Positions 8,621 to 18,717 are shown, counted from the stretch's first letter. The stretch is DNA of 64,000 bases from Pseudomonas migulae NBRC 103157 (GCF_002091715.1 NZ_BDAG01000018.1:1-64000); one strand, 5' to 3'. The notes: a model not told the origin generated them from the sequence alone. Program-made: numbers and translations.

Positions 8621-9379
8621 TTACGCCTGAGCTTCAGCCTCGGCGAGCTGCACCCACAGCGCCGGAGCGCCGGCAGATTTGGCGATGGCTTCCATCCGCG
8701 CCGCGTGACGGGCCAGATCGTCTTCGCTGGCGCGAATGATCCGCGTCGGCTGACGGTCGGCCGGCAAGCGACGGATTTCGGTGGCAGAGTTGTCTGCGCC
8801 TTCGCCGGAGCCATTGCCATCGGACGCGTTGCCGGCCAGCGACAGGCTGGTCTGGCCACCGGTCATGGTCAGGTAGACGTCGGCGAGGATCTCGGAGTCG
8901 AGCAAGGCGCCGTGAAGTTCACGGCCGGAGTTGTCGACGCCATAACGTTTGCACAAGGCGTCGAGGCTGTTGCGCTGCCCAGGGTGACGCTCCCGGGCCA
9001 TCATCAGGGTGTCGAGAATCGAGCAGTGTTGCGTGATGTCGGCACGATCGTGCTGACCCATCAGGGCGAATTCGTTGTTGATGAACCCAACGTCGAACGC
9101 CGCGTTGTGGATGATCAGCTGCGCGCCCTTGATGAACTCGAAAAACTCATCGGCCACTTCAGTGAAGCGCGGCTTGCCCACCAGGAATTCGTTGGTAATG
9201 CCGTGGACGCCGATGGCGCCTTCGTCACTTTCGCGGTCCGGTTGCAGGTAAACGTGGAAATGCCGGCCCGTCAGGCGCCGACCAATCAACTCGACACAAC
9301 CGATTTCGATAATCCGGTGGCCGTCGGTCACCGGCATGCCGGTGGTTTCGGTATCGAGTACAACGGATCTGGTGGCCAT
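8621..9379 (-). CDS. dnaQ: DNA polymerase III epsilon subunit (3'-5' proofreading exonuclease)
   Basis: Proofreading subunit of the replicative polymerase, 252 residues. The three DEDDh exonuclease motifs are intact: Exo I VVLDTETTGMP near residue 10, Exo II IIHNAAFDVGFI near residue 95, and Exo III HGALLDSEILADVYL near residue 160, where the histidine is the general base. After residue about 175 comes a flexible, Gly/Asn-rich linker and a C-terminal tail that in other epsilon proteins binds the alpha subunit. It lies in the conserved dnaQ-rnhA neighbourhood, but here a divergently oriented small gene at 9569 separates the two. Confidence 0.96.
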   Translation of the reverse strand: MATRSVVLDTETTGMPVTDGHRIIEIGCVELIGRRLTGRHFHVYLQPDRESDEGAIGVHGITNEFLVGKPRFTEVADEFFEFIKGAQLIIHNAAFDVGFINNEFALMGQHDRADITQHCSILDTLMMARERHPGQRNSLDALCKRYGVDNSGRELHGALLDSEILADVYLTMTGGQTSLSLAGNASDGNGSGEGADNSATEIRRLPADRQPTRIIRASEDDLARHAARMEAIAKSAGAPALWVQLAEAEAQA

Positions 9380-9568
9380 CAGTGCTCAGCTCTCAACGGG
9401 TCAATCGTGCAAAAACGGCGATGTTAACACGCTCACAGGATCCGCAGCGCACACAGACAAATGACTGATGCTCATGCAGTTTTTAACATTCATTAGCAAT
9501 GATCATAAAGTTTGGCGCAGAACGGCTTGATAGCGTGTCCCCCTTGATTCCCAAGGGTTTGAATTGTC

Positions 9569-9871
9569 ATGAAAAGTACACGGCTCATCGTGTTGATTAC
9601 CGGCCTGTTGAGCTCGGGCGCTCAGGCCACCAGTTTTGTCATCAGCACAGATATCACGCTGAGCCTGACCTTGAGCTCAACCAAAGGCACCAGCGGATCG
9701 TTCAAGGACGACAAAATCGTGCTGGCAGCCAAGGATGACGCGGCAGCGTTTGTGGCGAGCGAAGGGGAAATCCGCGGAGCGCGGATTGAAGCGGCATTCG
9801 AGAGCATTCGTGGGGGACTGAGCGATCAATACTCGGACCAACAACTGGCCACCGCCATCTTGATGCTGTGA
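9569..9871 (+). CDS. DUF2388 (TIGR02448-type) small exported protein
   Basis: Protein of 100 residues with a cleavable signal peptide (MKSTRLIVLITGLLSSGAQA, cleavage before TSF), so it is periplasmic. The mature part has the pattern of the Pseudomonas-restricted DUF2388 family: TDITLSLTLSSTKGTSGSF, then KDDAAAFVASEGEIRGARIE, ending LATAILML. No function is established. It lies on the opposite strand between dnaQ and rnhA, breaking a pair that is adjacent in many bacteria, and is followed at once by a REPIN. The upstream 189 bases have an AT-rich stretch around 9480-9510 that may hold its promoter. Confidence 0.82.
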   Translation: MKSTRLIVLITGLLSSGAQATSFVISTDITLSLTLSSTKGTSGSFKDDKIVLAAKDDAAAFVASEGEIRGARIEAAFESIRGGLSDQYSDQQLATAILML

Positions 9872-9881
9872 ACCCCGATTT

Positions 9882-9965
9882 TGCAGGAGCCGGCTTGCTG
9901 GCGATACGGTCCTGAGCCCTGCATCGATCTCGGGAACGTTATCGCCAGCAAGCCGGCGCCCACAG
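9882..9965. repeat. REPIN (GGAGCCGGCTTGCTGGCGAT type)
   Basis: GCAGGAGCCGGCTTGCTGGC faces an inverted copy ATCGCCAGCAAGCCGGCGCC in the gap between the converging DUF2388 and rnhA genes. Confidence 0.88.
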
Positions 9966-9978
9966 GGTTCGGGATGGG

Positions 9979-10431
9979 TCAGGCCTGTTTGTAGCCCCGG
10001 ACTTCGTCCACACCACGGTTAGCCAACTGGTCCGCCCGTTCGTTGCCGTGATGCCCGATGTGCCCGCGCACCCATTTCCAGGTGACGTTGTGACGGTTGA
10101 CCTGCTCATCCAGCAGCTTCCACAGGTCAGCATTCTTCACCGGTTCTTTCGCCGCCGTTTTCCAGCCGCGTTTCTTCCAGTTGTCCATCCACTCGTTGAT
10201 GCCTTTCATCACGTACTGGGAGTCGGTCACCAGCAGCACGTCGCAGGAACGCTTGAGTTCTTCCAGGCCGCGGATCGCGCCCATCAGTTCCATGCGGTTG
10301 TTGGTGGTGTTGGCTTCGCCACCCCAGAGTTCTTTTTCAACGCCTTTGCACACCAGCAATGCGCCCCAGCCGCCTGGGCCAGGGTTGCCTTTGCAGGCGC
10401 CATCGGTGAAGAGTTCTACGCTATCGCTCAT
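9979..10431 (-). CDS. rnhA: Ribonuclease HI
   Basis: Endonuclease that degrades the RNA strand of RNA-DNA hybrids (primers, R-loops); 150 residues, a normal length. The four acidic metal ligands of E. coli RNase HI are at equivalent places: D10 in [19 protein letters not shown]48 in [13 protein letters not shown]70 in LLVTDSQYV, and the last Asp in [14 protein letters not shown]. The basic substrate-handle region is also present ([16 protein letters not shown]). It is downstream of the methyltransferase gene on the same strand (91-bp gap). Confidence 0.97.
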   Translation of the reverse strand: MSDSVELFTDGACKGNPGPGGWGALLVCKGVEKELWGGEANTTNNRMELMGAIRGLEELKRSCDVLLVTDSQYVMKGINEWMDNWKKRGWKTAAKEPVKNADLWKLLDEQVNRHNVTWKWVRGHIGHHGNERADQLANRGVDEVRGYKQA

Positions 10432-10522
10432 GCCAATCTATCCAGAAAATGCGGTGGCTCGCCGATCTGCGATCGACGATGCCCGAGGCCGGGGCAAACC
10501 CGGCCGGGAATAAAAACAGGTA

Positions 10523-11281
10523 TTACGGTTCGATATTACGTCGGTTGACCTTGGCCATGGGCAGGGGAATCAGCTTGCCCATCGGTTCGCGACGTTCCTG
10601 ACGAAGCGGACGCAGGCCCACCACAATCTTGCGCGCCACCAATAAATAGAAGCCGCCGCCAGACAATTGCCAATCACCGGCCTTGCGCTCCCAGCCGGCC
10701 AGGCGGGCTTGCCAGGCGGGGGACGCAAGCGGCGGACGATAGCACCCGAAGCGGCGTTTCTCCAGCGCGAAGCCCAGCAGATTCAGCCAGTCGCCGACCC
10801 GTGAAGGTGAAATGCACCGGGCCTTGCGCAAGGCGTCATGGGCGAACACATGACGCAAACCCCAGGTGCTCCAGGGGTTGATCCCGACAATCAGCAAGTG
10901 CCCGCCGGGGCGAACGCTGCTCGCCGCTTCACGCAGCAAACCGTGAGGCGAGAGGCAGAAATCCAGACCATGCTGCAGCACCACCACATCGGCGGCATGC
11001 TCGCTCAACGGCCAGGCTTGTTCTTCACAGACGATTTCGACACCCGGCAACGGCGCGCCGAGACGCACATTGCGCTGGACCTGCGGTGCCGACGGCGGAG
11101 TCTCGGCCGAAGGGCCGTAATGCACCAGATAGCCGCCGAAGAAGCGCCCCAACTCGTCTTCGAGCATGCGGCGCTCTTCGTCCAGCAGAAATTGCCCGAG
11201 GGGGCCGGACAGCCATTCACGGGCCGCGCTGATCAAGGCCAGCCAGTCAGGATCAGCCTGAGCGAACGCTTTATCGGTCAT
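10523..11281 (-). CDS. SAM-dependent methyltransferase-like protein (class I)
   Basis: Protein of 252 residues from ATG at 11281. The middle matches the late part of a Methyltransf_11-type Rossmann domain: [20 protein letters not shown] (the motif-II acidic/hydrophobic strand) and [27 protein letters not shown] (the motif III/post-III loop). The usual GxGxG SAM loop is hard to see, because the N-terminal part is replaced by a helical segment with [14 protein letters not shown]. The C-terminal tail is basic and lies outside the fold. Genes of this kind sit between rnhA and gloB in Pseudomonas; the substrate is unknown. It is divergent from gloB with a 65-bp gap. Confidence 0.75.
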   Translation of the reverse strand: MTDKAFAQADPDWLALISAAREWLSGPLGQFLLDEERRMLEDELGRFFGGYLVHYGPSAETPPSAPQVQRNVRLGAPLPGVEIVCEEQAWPLSEHAADVVVLQHGLDFCLSPHGLLREAASSVRPGGHLLIVGINPWSTWGLRHVFAHDALRKARCISPSRVGDWLNLLGFALEKRRFGCYRPPLASPAWQARLAGWERKAGDWQLSGGGFYLLVARKIVVGLRPLRQERREPMGKLIPLPMAKVNRRNIEP

Positions 11282-11346
11282 TGCATTCTCCAACGCGCCA
11301 GGAAGTTCTAAGATGCGCCATTGTTTTCCGCTTGGCGAATCCGACG

Positions 11347-12114
11347 ATGATACAGATCACAGCCCTGCCCGCCTTCACCGACAACTACATCTGGTTGTTA
11401 CAAGACCCTGACTCTCGGCGCTGCGCCGTAGTCGATCCGGGCGATGCCGCGCCGGTACAGGCCTGGCTTGCGGCCCATCCGGGTTGGGTGCTGAGTGATA
11501 TTCTGATCACTCACCATCATCACGACCATGTCGGCGGTGTCGAACAGCTGAAAAAAGCGACAGACGCGAGGGTCTACGGCCCGGCCAGCGAAACCATCCC
11601 GGCGCGGGACGTCGCGCTCAAGGACAACGATCGCATCAACGTACTGGGTTGGGACTTCGATGTGATCGCCGTTCCCGGTCATACCCTGGGGCACATCGCC
11701 TTCTACCATGAGGGAGCGCTGTTTTGCGGTGACACCCTGTTCGCCGCTGGTTGCGGGCGCCTGTTCGAAGGCACGCCCGAGCAAATGCATACTTCGCTGA
11801 CGCGTCTGGCTTCGTATCCAGAGGATACGCGGGTCTATTGCACCCATGAATACACCTTGAGCAACCTGCGCTTCGCCGTAGCAGTCGAGCCAGGCAACCT
11901 GCATACCGCCGATCGCCTGGCCAAAGTCACCGAACAACGGGAAGCCGGAATCATCACGCTGCCCTCTACGCTAGGCCTCGAAAAGCTGACAAACCCGTTT
12001 TTGCGTACCGGCGAAACATCCGTTAAAGAAAAAGTGGACGAACGGAATGGACCCGATAACCGGGCTCCGAGTGCGGTTTTTGCTGCCTTGCGTGCCTGGA
12101 AAGATAAGTTCTGA
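11347..12114 (+). CDS. gloB: Hydroxyacylglutathione hydrolase (glyoxalase II)
   Basis: Metallo-beta-lactamase-fold hydrolase of 255 residues that cleaves S-lactoylglutathione to lactate and glutathione, the last step of methylglyoxal removal. The metal motif is complete: [17 protein letters not shown], then [30 protein letters not shown] and [14 protein letters not shown]. The C-terminal glutathione-binding domain includes NPFLR and a Lys/Arg pair. The ATG at 11347 gives the family N-terminus [16 protein letters not shown]; the longer in-frame TTG at 11281 is not credible. Divergent from the methyltransferase gene and 99 bp before mltD. Confidence 0.96.
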   Translation: MIQITALPAFTDNYIWLLQDPDSRRCAVVDPGDAAPVQAWLAAHPGWVLSDILITHHHHDHVGGVEQLKKATDARVYGPASETIPARDVALKDNDRINVLGWDFDVIAVPGHTLGHIAFYHEGALFCGDTLFAAGCGRLFEGTPEQMHTSLTRLASYPEDTRVYCTHEYTLSNLRFAVAVEPGNLHTADRLAKVTEQREAGIITLPSTLGLEKLTNPFLRTGETSVKEKVDERNGPDNRAPSAVFAALRAWKDKF

Positions 12115-12213
12115 CAGGGCTTGTCGAGGGCGCGAAAAATCTGAATGGTTGACCGCAGGGGGTGCGCTTTCTAGAATCGCCCGACATTTTTGCCCGGAAC
12201 TTACTTCCAGCCA

Positions 12214-13656
12214 ATGTCGTCATCTATTCGTAAAGCCATCAATTCAGACGCATTGACCCGCCTGGCTCAAGCCATAGCGGTGGCTGTGTCCGCCACATTG
12301 GCGGGCTGTTCCAGCCATGTGCCGCAGACCGAAGCGGCCCACACTCCCAATATCGCCGCTCGAGCCAAACAGAAGCCTATCTGGCTCAGCGAAAAGCCGA
12401 CCCCGCAAATTCCACAGGACGTCTGGGAGCGCATGCGCCAGGGCTTCCAGTTGCAGGAAGGCCTGGGCGTCAACCCGCGCATCGAGCAACAGCGCCTGTG
12501 GTTCGCCAGTAATCCTTCTTTCCTCGAAAACGCCGGCGAACGCGGCAGCCTCTACATTCACTACATCGTCGAACGCCTGGAAGAACGCAACATGCCGCTG
12601 GAACTGGCGTTGCTGCCAGTGATTGAAAGCGCCTACAACCCGATGGCCTATTCCCGGGCCGATGCGGTTGGCTTGTGGCAATTCATTCCCTCCACCGGGC
12701 GTTATTTCAACCTGCGTCAGACCCGTTTCTATGATGGCCGTCGCGACATCACCGCTTCGACCACCGCCGCAATGGATTACCTGACCCGCCTGCACGACAT
12801 GTTCAACGGCGACTGGCTGCTGGCCCTGGCGGCCTACAACGCCGGTGAAGGCACGGTCAGCCGGGCTATCGAGCGCAACGAAAGGCTCGGCCTGCCAACC
12901 GATTACTGGAACCTTCCGCTGCCGTCCGAAACCCAGGCCTATGTGCCGAAGTTGCTGGCCCTGTCGCAAGTGGTGCTGGCGCCGGAAGCCTACGGCGTGA
13001 ACCTGAACCCGATCGCCAACGAGCCGTATTTCCAGGTCGTCGAAATCAACCAGCGCATGGACCTGTCCAAGGTAGCCGCGGTGGCCAATATCGACGAAGA
13101 CGAACTGTTCCAGCTCAACCCTGCCTTCAAGCAGCGCACCACTATCGACGGCCCTCAGCATTTGCTGGTGCCGACGTCCAAGGCGCAGTTGCTGACCGCC
13201 AGCCTGTCGACCATGCGTCCCGAAGAGTTGATCAGCAAGAAGCCGCTCAAGCCGGTTTTCGAAGGCGCCGATGAATCCGAAATTGCCAGCCTGAAACGCG
13301 CCTACCGTGTAAAACGCGGCGATAACCTGGCCGCCATCGCCAAGGCCAACAAGGTCGACGTCAAGGACCTGCAGCGCTGGAACAAAATGACCGGCAAGAA
13401 CCTCAAGGTCGGCCAGACGCTGGTGATGCAGGACAAGTCCAAAGGCAACACCGGACGCGTCAACACCGTCGTGGCGGCCAATACCAAGACGAAGACCAAG
13501 ACGCCGCAGACCCAATACAAGGTCCAGCAAGGTGATTCACTGTACATCGTGGCCAAGCGTTTCAACGTTGAAATGCAGCACCTCAAGCGCTGGAATCCGC
13601 GTGTCGGCCAAGCGTTGAAGCCGGGGCAGATGCTGACGGTTGCTTCGCCACACTAA
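12214..13656 (+). CDS. mltD: Membrane-bound lytic murein transglycosylase D
   Basis: Outer-membrane lipoprotein that cuts glycan strands of peptidoglycan, 480 residues. A lipobox ends the signal peptide (VSATLAGC, Cys near residue 32). The SLT domain follows with the catalytic glutamate in LLPVIESAYNPMAYS (near residue 138), GLWQFIPSTGRYF and LLALAAYNAGEG. A MltD-type linker with NEPYFQVVEI comes next. Two LysM peptidoglycan-binding modules end the protein, one starting YRVKRGDNLAAIAKANKV and the other YKVQQGDSLYIVAKRFNV. ATG at 12214 was preferred over an in-frame TTG at 12190. A strong terminator follows the stop directly. Confidence 0.95.
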   Translation: MSSSIRKAINSDALTRLAQAIAVAVSATLAGCSSHVPQTEAAHTPNIAARAKQKPIWLSEKPTPQIPQDVWERMRQGFQLQEGLGVNPRIEQQRLWFASNPSFLENAGERGSLYIHYIVERLEERNMPLELALLPVIESAYNPMAYSRADAVGLWQFIPSTGRYFNLRQTRFYDGRRDITASTTAAMDYLTRLHDMFNGDWLLALAAYNAGEGTVSRAIERNERLGLPTDYWNLPLPSETQAYVPKLLALSQVVLAPEAYGVNLNPIANEPYFQVVEINQRMDLSKVAAVANIDEDELFQLNPAFKQRTTIDGPQHLLVPTSKAQLLTASLSTMRPEELISKKPLKPVFEGADESEIASLKRAYRVKRGDNLAAIAKANKVDVKDLQRWNKMTGKNLKVGQTLVMQDKSKGNTGRVNTVVAANTKTKTKTPQTQYKVQQGDSLYIVAKRFNVEMQHLKRWNPRVGQALKPGQMLTVASPH

Positions 13657-13659
13657 AAA

Positions 13660-13690
13660 AAGAGCCCCTGACTTCAGGGGCTTTTTTTTG
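13660..13690 (+). terminator. Rho-independent terminator of mltD
   Basis: AGCCCCTGA, a short loop, then TCAGGGGCT followed by eight T's, starting 4 bases after the mltD stop. A textbook intrinsic terminator. Confidence 0.93.
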
Positions 13691-13723
13691 TCGAAACACC
13701 GTTAAACAGGTTCACGCTAACCC

Positions 13724-13821
13724 TGTAGGAGCCGGCTTGCTGCCGATGAGGTGAAGTGCGCCGCATTTAACCCGATTTCACGCGTTATCGTTAACGGCCA
13801 TCGCCAGCAAGCCGGCTCCTA
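13724..13821. repeat. REPIN (GTAGGAGCCGGCTTGCTG type)
   Basis: Two inverted REP halves around about 50 bases, between the mltD terminator and the npp operon. The following bases 13822-13968 carry the npp upstream region, in which no convincing -35/-10 pair stood out. Confidence 0.86.
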
Positions 13822-13968
13822 AAGGGTTTGGATCAAATCGGCCTCCAAGGCGCCACAGGTATCAACATAGACAATTAAGGGGTCGTTAAATCCCCGTCTT
13901 TTTCCTGTCCATACAAGCTGTTACTGTACGGCCCACAAAGCCCAAGCCGCCTGGATCGGATCTCTGAC

Positions 13969-15801
13969 TTGAAGCGTCCCCTCCTCCTGCTCCTGATCAG
14001 CCTGGCCTTGAGCTCCTCCGCAAGTGCGACGATCAGCGAAAGCCATGGTTATGCGCAGTTCGGTACGCTCAAGTACCCGGCCAGATTTACCCACTTCGAT
14101 TGGGTCAACCCGCAAGCGCCCAAGGGCGGTACGTTGCGGGTGATGGCGTTTGGCACCTTCGATACGCTCAATCCCTACACATTCAAGGGCTCGAGCCCGG
14201 TCTCCACCGCGAATTTCCTGCAATACGGCATCAACGAACTGAACGAACCGCTGATGGTCGGCACTGGCCAGTACGCACCGTCCGGCGACGAGCCGACGTC
14301 CAGTTATGGCTTGATCGCCCAATCGGTGGAATACAGCGAAGACCGCAGTTGGGTAGTGTTCAACCTGCGCCCCGAAGCACGATTTCACGATGGCACGCCG
14401 ATCACCGCGTACGACGTCGCGTTCTCTTACCGGTTGCTGCTCAAGGAAGGCCATCCGCAATACCGCACCAATCTTCAGGAAGTGTTGCGGGTGGATGTAC
14501 TCAACCCGCAGCGCATTCGTTTTGTTTTCAAGCGTGCCGGTAATCCGCTGCTGATCCTGCGCCTGGGCGAGTTGCCGGTGTTGCCGCAACATTACTGGAA
14601 AGGTCGCGACTTCAAGGCCACCACCTTCGAGCCGCCGCTGGGCAGCGGGCCGTACCGCATCACCTCGGTCACGCCCGGACGCCAGATCGTGTTCGAACGG
14701 GTCAAGGATTACTGGGGCAAAGACCTGCCGGTCAATCGCGGCAAGTACAACGTCGACCGCATGGAAGTCGAGTTCTACCGCGACAGCGACGTCGCGTTCG
14801 AAGCCTTCAAGGCCGGCGAGTTCGATATCTACATCGAGCATCAGGCGAAGAACTGGGAAAACGGTTACAACTTCCCGGCCGTGCGACGTGGCGATGTCAT
14901 CAAGGCGCAGATCCCGCATCAGATCCCGACCCAGAGCCAGGGCCTGTTCATGAACACCCGGCGAGCGGCGTTTTCCGACGCCAGGGTCCGTGAAGCGCTG
15001 GGGCTGATGTTCGACTTCGAGTGGACCAATCGCACGCTGTTCAGCGGCGCCTACAAACGCGCCATGAGTTATTACCCCAACAGCGAGTTCTCGGCCACCG
15101 GTCTTCCGGTCGGTCATGAATGGTTGATGCTCAAGCCGTACCGCGAACAGTTGCCCGCCAAGCTGCTCACCGAGCCGTTCAGCCTGCCGCAGACCCAAGG
15201 GCGCGGCATTCCAAGGGAAAACATGCGCAAGGCCCTGAGCCTGCTCGCGGAAGCTGGCTGGAGGCTTGACGGCCAACGCGTACAGAACGCTGCCAAACAG
15301 CCGCTGCGCCTGGAAATCCTGCTGGTCAACCCGAACCTGGAACGCATCCTCCAGCCTTATGTCGAGAACCTCGCCAGCATCGGCATCGACGCCCGGCTGC
15401 GCACGGTGGACCGCGCCCAGTACAAACAGCGCCTCGACCAGTTCGATTTCGACATGATCCTGATGACCCTCAACCAGACCCTCAGCCCCGGCCTGGAGCA
15501 ATGGCAGTATTTCCATTCCAGCCAGGTCGGGGTCAAGGGCAGCAAAAACTACGCGGGCATCGCCAATCCGGTGGTCGATCATCTACTTGAACAATTGCTC
15601 GCCGCCCAGACACGCGATGAACAGGTTGCCGCCGGCAAAGCCCTGGACCGCGTGCTGTTGTGGCAGCACTACATCATTCCCAACTGGTACCTCAATTATC
15701 ACCGCCTGGCCTACCGCAACCGGTTCGCCTTTGTCACCACGCCGCCCTATACCCTGGGCCTGAGTGCGTGGTGGCTGAAGTCTTCGGAGAAAGATCGATG
15801 A
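13969..15801 (+). CDS. nppA1: Peptide ABC transporter solute-binding protein NppA1-like
   Basis: Periplasmic binding protein of 610 residues in the SBP_bac_5 (oligopeptide/YejA-like) family. A signal peptide (MKRPLLLLLISLALSSSASA) is followed by the family phrases FDWVNPQAPKGGTLRVMAF, YDVAFSYRLLLKEG and ERVKDYWGKDLPVNRGKYN. It is the first of two adjacent binding-protein genes, as in P. aeruginosa nppA1A2BCD, a transporter reported to import peptidyl-nucleoside antibiotics; the native substrate there is presumably peptides. The only start giving a signal peptide is TTG at 13969, so initiation may be weak. The stop overlaps the next ATG by 4 bp. Confidence 0.88.
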   Translation: MKRPLLLLLISLALSSSASATISESHGYAQFGTLKYPARFTHFDWVNPQAPKGGTLRVMAFGTFDTLNPYTFKGSSPVSTANFLQYGINELNEPLMVGTGQYAPSGDEPTSSYGLIAQSVEYSEDRSWVVFNLRPEARFHDGTPITAYDVAFSYRLLLKEGHPQYRTNLQEVLRVDVLNPQRIRFVFKRAGNPLLILRLGELPVLPQHYWKGRDFKATTFEPPLGSGPYRITSVTPGRQIVFERVKDYWGKDLPVNRGKYNVDRMEVEFYRDSDVAFEAFKAGEFDIYIEHQAKNWENGYNFPAVRRGDVIKAQIPHQIPTQSQGLFMNTRRAAFSDARVREALGLMFDFEWTNRTLFSGAYKRAMSYYPNSEFSATGLPVGHEWLMLKPYREQLPAKLLTEPFSLPQTQGRGIPRENMRKALSLLAEAGWRLDGQRVQNAAKQPLRLEILLVNPNLERILQPYVENLASIGIDARLRTVDRAQYKQRLDQFDFDMILMTLNQTLSPGLEQWQYFHSSQVGVKGSKNYAGIANPVVDHLLEQLLAAQTRDEQVAAGKALDRVLLWQHYIIPNWYLNYHRLAYRNRFAFVTTPPYTLGLSAWWLKSSEKDR

Positions 15802-17639
15802 AACCCGTACGCGCCCTGCTCTTGCAGGCCAGCGGCCTGTTGTTCGCCGGGCTGGCCTGTGCCGCCCCGCAACACGCCCTGACCTTGTACAACGAGCCGC
15901 CGAAATACCCTGCCGATTTCAAGCATTTCGACTATGTGAACCCGGATGCGCCCAAGGGCGGAATCTTTCGCCAGGCCGGGTTCGGTGGCTTCGACAGCCT
16001 CAATCCATTCATCAGCAAAGGCGTACCGGCCGACGATATCAGCCTCATCTACGACACCTTGGCCAAACAGGGCCTCGATGAGCCGTTCACCGAATACGGA
16101 CTGGTCGCCGGCAAGATCGAAAAGGCCCCGGACAACAGCTGGGTGCGGTTCTACCTGCGCCCTGAGGCGCGCTTCCACGATGGTCATCCGATCCGTGCCG
16201 AAGACGTGGTGTTCAGCTTCCAGACCCTGATCAAGGACGGCGCCCCGCTGTACCGCGGTTACTACAGCGATGTCGAAGAAGCCGTCGCCGAAGACCCGCT
16301 CACCGTCCTGTTCAAGTTCAAACACAACAACAACCGCGAACTGCCGCTGATCCTCGGCCAGTTGCCGGTACTGCCCAAACACTGGTGGGCGACCCGGGAT
16401 TTCAACAAGGGCAACCTGGAAATGCCATTGGGCAGCGGTCCGTACAAGGTCAGCGAAGTGAAGGCCGGACGCTCGATTCGCTACGAGCGGGTCAAGGATT
16501 ACTGGGGCAAGGACCTGCCGGCCAACCGTGGTTTCTACAACTTCGACGTGATGACCACCGATTACTACCGCGACAACACCGTGGCCCTGGAAGCACTCAA
16601 GGCCGGTCAGTTCGATTTCTGGCTGGAAATGAGCGCGAAGAACTGGGCCAACGCCTACAACATCCCGGCGGTCACCGAAGGTCGGCTGAACAAGGAACAG
16701 ATCCCCAACGGCAACCCCACCGGCATGCAGGGCTTTGTGTTCAACCTGCGCCGCCCGGTGTTCCAGGACGTGCGCGTGCGTCAGGCCCTGACGCTGTTGC
16801 TGGACTTCGAATGGACCAACAAGCAACTGTTCAACGGTGCCTATGTGCGCACCCGCAGTTACTTCGAAAACTCGGAAATGGCCGCCACCGGTTTGCCGGA
16901 TGCCGACCAACTGGCCATTCTCGACCCGTTCCGCGGCAAGATCCCCGAGCAAGTGTTCACCGAGGCGTTCCAGAACCCGGTGACCGATGCCAGCGGCATG
17001 ATCCGCACGCAGCAGCGCAAGGCTTACCAATTGCTACAAGAAGCAGGCTGGCGGATCGTCGACGACAAAATGGTCGACGCCAACGGCAAACCGGTGACCA
17101 TCGAATTCCTGCTCGCGCAGACCGAATTCGAGCGGGTGCTGCTGCCGTTCAAGCGCAACCTCAGCGATCTGGGCATCGACCTGGTGATCCGCCGGGTCGA
17201 CGTTTCGCAGTACATCAACCGCGTGCGTTCACGGGACTTCGACATGATCGTCGGCAGCTTCCCGCAGTCCAACTCGCCGGGTAACGAACAGCGTGAATTC
17301 TGGATGTCTGCCGCCGCCGATAAACCCGGCAGCCGCAACTCCATGGGTTTGAAAGACCCGGTGGTGGACCAACTGGTCGAGCAACTGATCAACGCCGACT
17401 CGCGCAACAGCCTGGTGGCCCACGCCCGCGCGCTGGACCGCGTGCTGCAATGGGGCTATTACGTGATCCCCAACTGGCACATCAAGACCTGGCGCGTGGC
17501 TTACTGGAACCACATCGGCCATCCGAAAATCTCGCCCCGGTACGACATCGGCACGGCCACCTGGTGGATCAAGCCCAACGTGACACCGGCGATAGAAGTC
17601 GAAACCAAACTGCAAGCCGACCCTGCGGGCACGGAGTAA
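15798..17639 (+). CDS. nppA2: Peptide ABC transporter solute-binding protein NppA2-like
   Basis: Second SBP_bac_5 protein of the operon, 613 residues, clearly a paralogue of the preceding one: the two share FDWVNP/FDYVNPDAPKGG, the FHDG(T/H)PI segment, RVKDYWGKDLPxNRG and the AKNWE/AKNWANAYN(F/I)PAV region. Signal peptide MKPVRALLLQASGLLFAGLACA. ATG at 15798 overlaps the nppA1 stop (ATGA), suggesting coupled translation. Two binding proteins feeding one membrane channel would widen the range of peptides recognised; that is inference. The permease gene starts 3 bp after its stop. Confidence 0.9.
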   Translation: MKPVRALLLQASGLLFAGLACAAPQHALTLYNEPPKYPADFKHFDYVNPDAPKGGIFRQAGFGGFDSLNPFISKGVPADDISLIYDTLAKQGLDEPFTEYGLVAGKIEKAPDNSWVRFYLRPEARFHDGHPIRAEDVVFSFQTLIKDGAPLYRGYYSDVEEAVAEDPLTVLFKFKHNNNRELPLILGQLPVLPKHWWATRDFNKGNLEMPLGSGPYKVSEVKAGRSIRYERVKDYWGKDLPANRGFYNFDVMTTDYYRDNTVALEALKAGQFDFWLEMSAKNWANAYNIPAVTEGRLNKEQIPNGNPTGMQGFVFNLRRPVFQDVRVRQALTLLLDFEWTNKQLFNGAYVRTRSYFENSEMAATGLPDADQLAILDPFRGKIPEQVFTEAFQNPVTDASGMIRTQQRKAYQLLQEAGWRIVDDKMVDANGKPVTIEFLLAQTEFERVLLPFKRNLSDLGIDLVIRRVDVSQYINRVRSRDFDMIVGSFPQSNSPGNEQREFWMSAAADKPGSRNSMGLKDPVVDQLVEQLINADSRNSLVAHARALDRVLQWGYYVIPNWHIKTWRVAYWNHIGHPKISPRYDIGTATWWIKPNVTPAIEVETKLQADPAGTE

Positions 17640-17642
17640 TAA

Positions 17643-18716
17643 ATGCTGGCGTATATTTTTCGGCGACTGCTGCTGATCATCCCGACCTTGTTCGGCATCC
17701 TGCTGATCAACTTCGTGATCATCCAGGCCGCCCCCGGCGGGCCGGTGGAACAGATGATCGCCAAGCTCGAAGGCTTCGAAGGCGCCACCAGCCGCATTGC
17801 CGGCGGCGGTGCCGAAGTGTCGGTGGCCGGTTCCGCCTATCGCGGTGCGCAGGGCCTGGACCCGATGCTGGTCAAGGAAATCGAGCACATGTACGGCTTC
17901 GACAAATCGGCGCCGGAGCGTTTGTGGATCATGGTCAAGAACTACGCCACCCTGGACTTCGGCGACAGCTTCTTCCGCGACGCCAAGGTCATCGACCTGA
18001 TCAAGGAAAAGATGCCCGTATCGATTTCCCTGGGGCTGTGGAGCACGCTGATCATGTACCTGGTGTCGATCCCGCTGGGGATCGCCAAGGCTACGCGGCA
18101 CGGCAGCCACTTCGATGTCTGGACCAGTTCGGCGATCATCGTCGGCTACGCGATCCCGGCGTTCCTGTTCGCCATCCTGCTGATCGTGGTGTTTGCCGGC
18201 GGCAGCTACTTCGACTGGTTCCCGCTAAGGGGCCTGACTTCGAACAACTTCGATGAGTTGAGCATGGGCGGCAAGGTGCTCGATTACTTCTGGCACCTGG
18301 CGTTGCCGGTGACCGCACTGGTGATCGGCAACTTCGCGACCATGACCCTGCTCACCAAAAACAGCTTCCTCGATGAAATCAACAAGCAGTACGTGGTGAC
18401 CGCAAAAGCCAAAGGCCTGACCAATCACCGCGTGCTTTACGGCCATGTTTTCCGTAACGCCATGCTGCTGGTGATCGCCGGTTTCCCGTCGGCCTTCATC
18501 GGGATTTTCTTCACCGGCTCGTTGTTGGTCGAGGTGATTTTCTCCCTCGACGGACTGGGGCTGATGAGTTTCGAAGCCGCGATCAACCGTGATTACCCGG
18601 TGGTCTTCGGCACCCTGTTCATCTTCACGCTGCTGGGGCTGGTAGTGAAACTGATCGGCGATCTCACCTACACCTTTGTCGATCCGCGCATCGATTTCGA
18701 AAGCCGGGAGCATTGA
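17643..18716 (+). CDS. nppB: Peptide ABC transporter permease NppB-like (YejB family)
   Basis: Inner-membrane permease of 357 residues. The start [20 protein letters not shown] and the sequence [20 protein letters not shown] are typical of DppB/YejB permeases. A long periplasmic insertion with the Gly/Ala-rich [20 protein letters not shown] follows. The EAA loop that docks to the ATPase is [20 protein letters not shown] near residue 255. About six membrane segments are visible. It is tightly packed in the operon (3-bp gap before, 1-bp gap after). Confidence 0.93.
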   Translation: MLAYIFRRLLLIIPTLFGILLINFVIIQAAPGGPVEQMIAKLEGFEGATSRIAGGGAEVSVAGSAYRGAQGLDPMLVKEIEHMYGFDKSAPERLWIMVKNYATLDFGDSFFRDAKVIDLIKEKMPVSISLGLWSTLIMYLVSIPLGIAKATRHGSHFDVWTSSAIIVGYAIPAFLFAILLIVVFAGGSYFDWFPLRGLTSNNFDELSMGGKVLDYFWHLALPVTALVIGNFATMTLLTKNSFLDEINKQYVVTAKAKGLTNHRVLYGHVFRNAMLLVIAGFPSAFIGIFFTGSLLVEVIFSLDGLGLMSFEAAINRDYPVVFGTLFIFTLLGLVVKLIGDLTYTFVDPRIDFESREH

Positions 18717-18717
18717 G

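Noticed and set aside
12244..13530. 428-codon frame antisense to mltD
   Set aside because: Shadow of mltD; no recognisable domain.
13876..13905. Terminator- or attenuator-like GGGG/CCCC with a T run before nppA1
   Set aside because: Stem only four base pairs; too weak to support a call.
13921..15582. 553-codon frame antisense to nppA1
   Set aside because: Shadow of the binding-protein gene, no ribosome site or domain.
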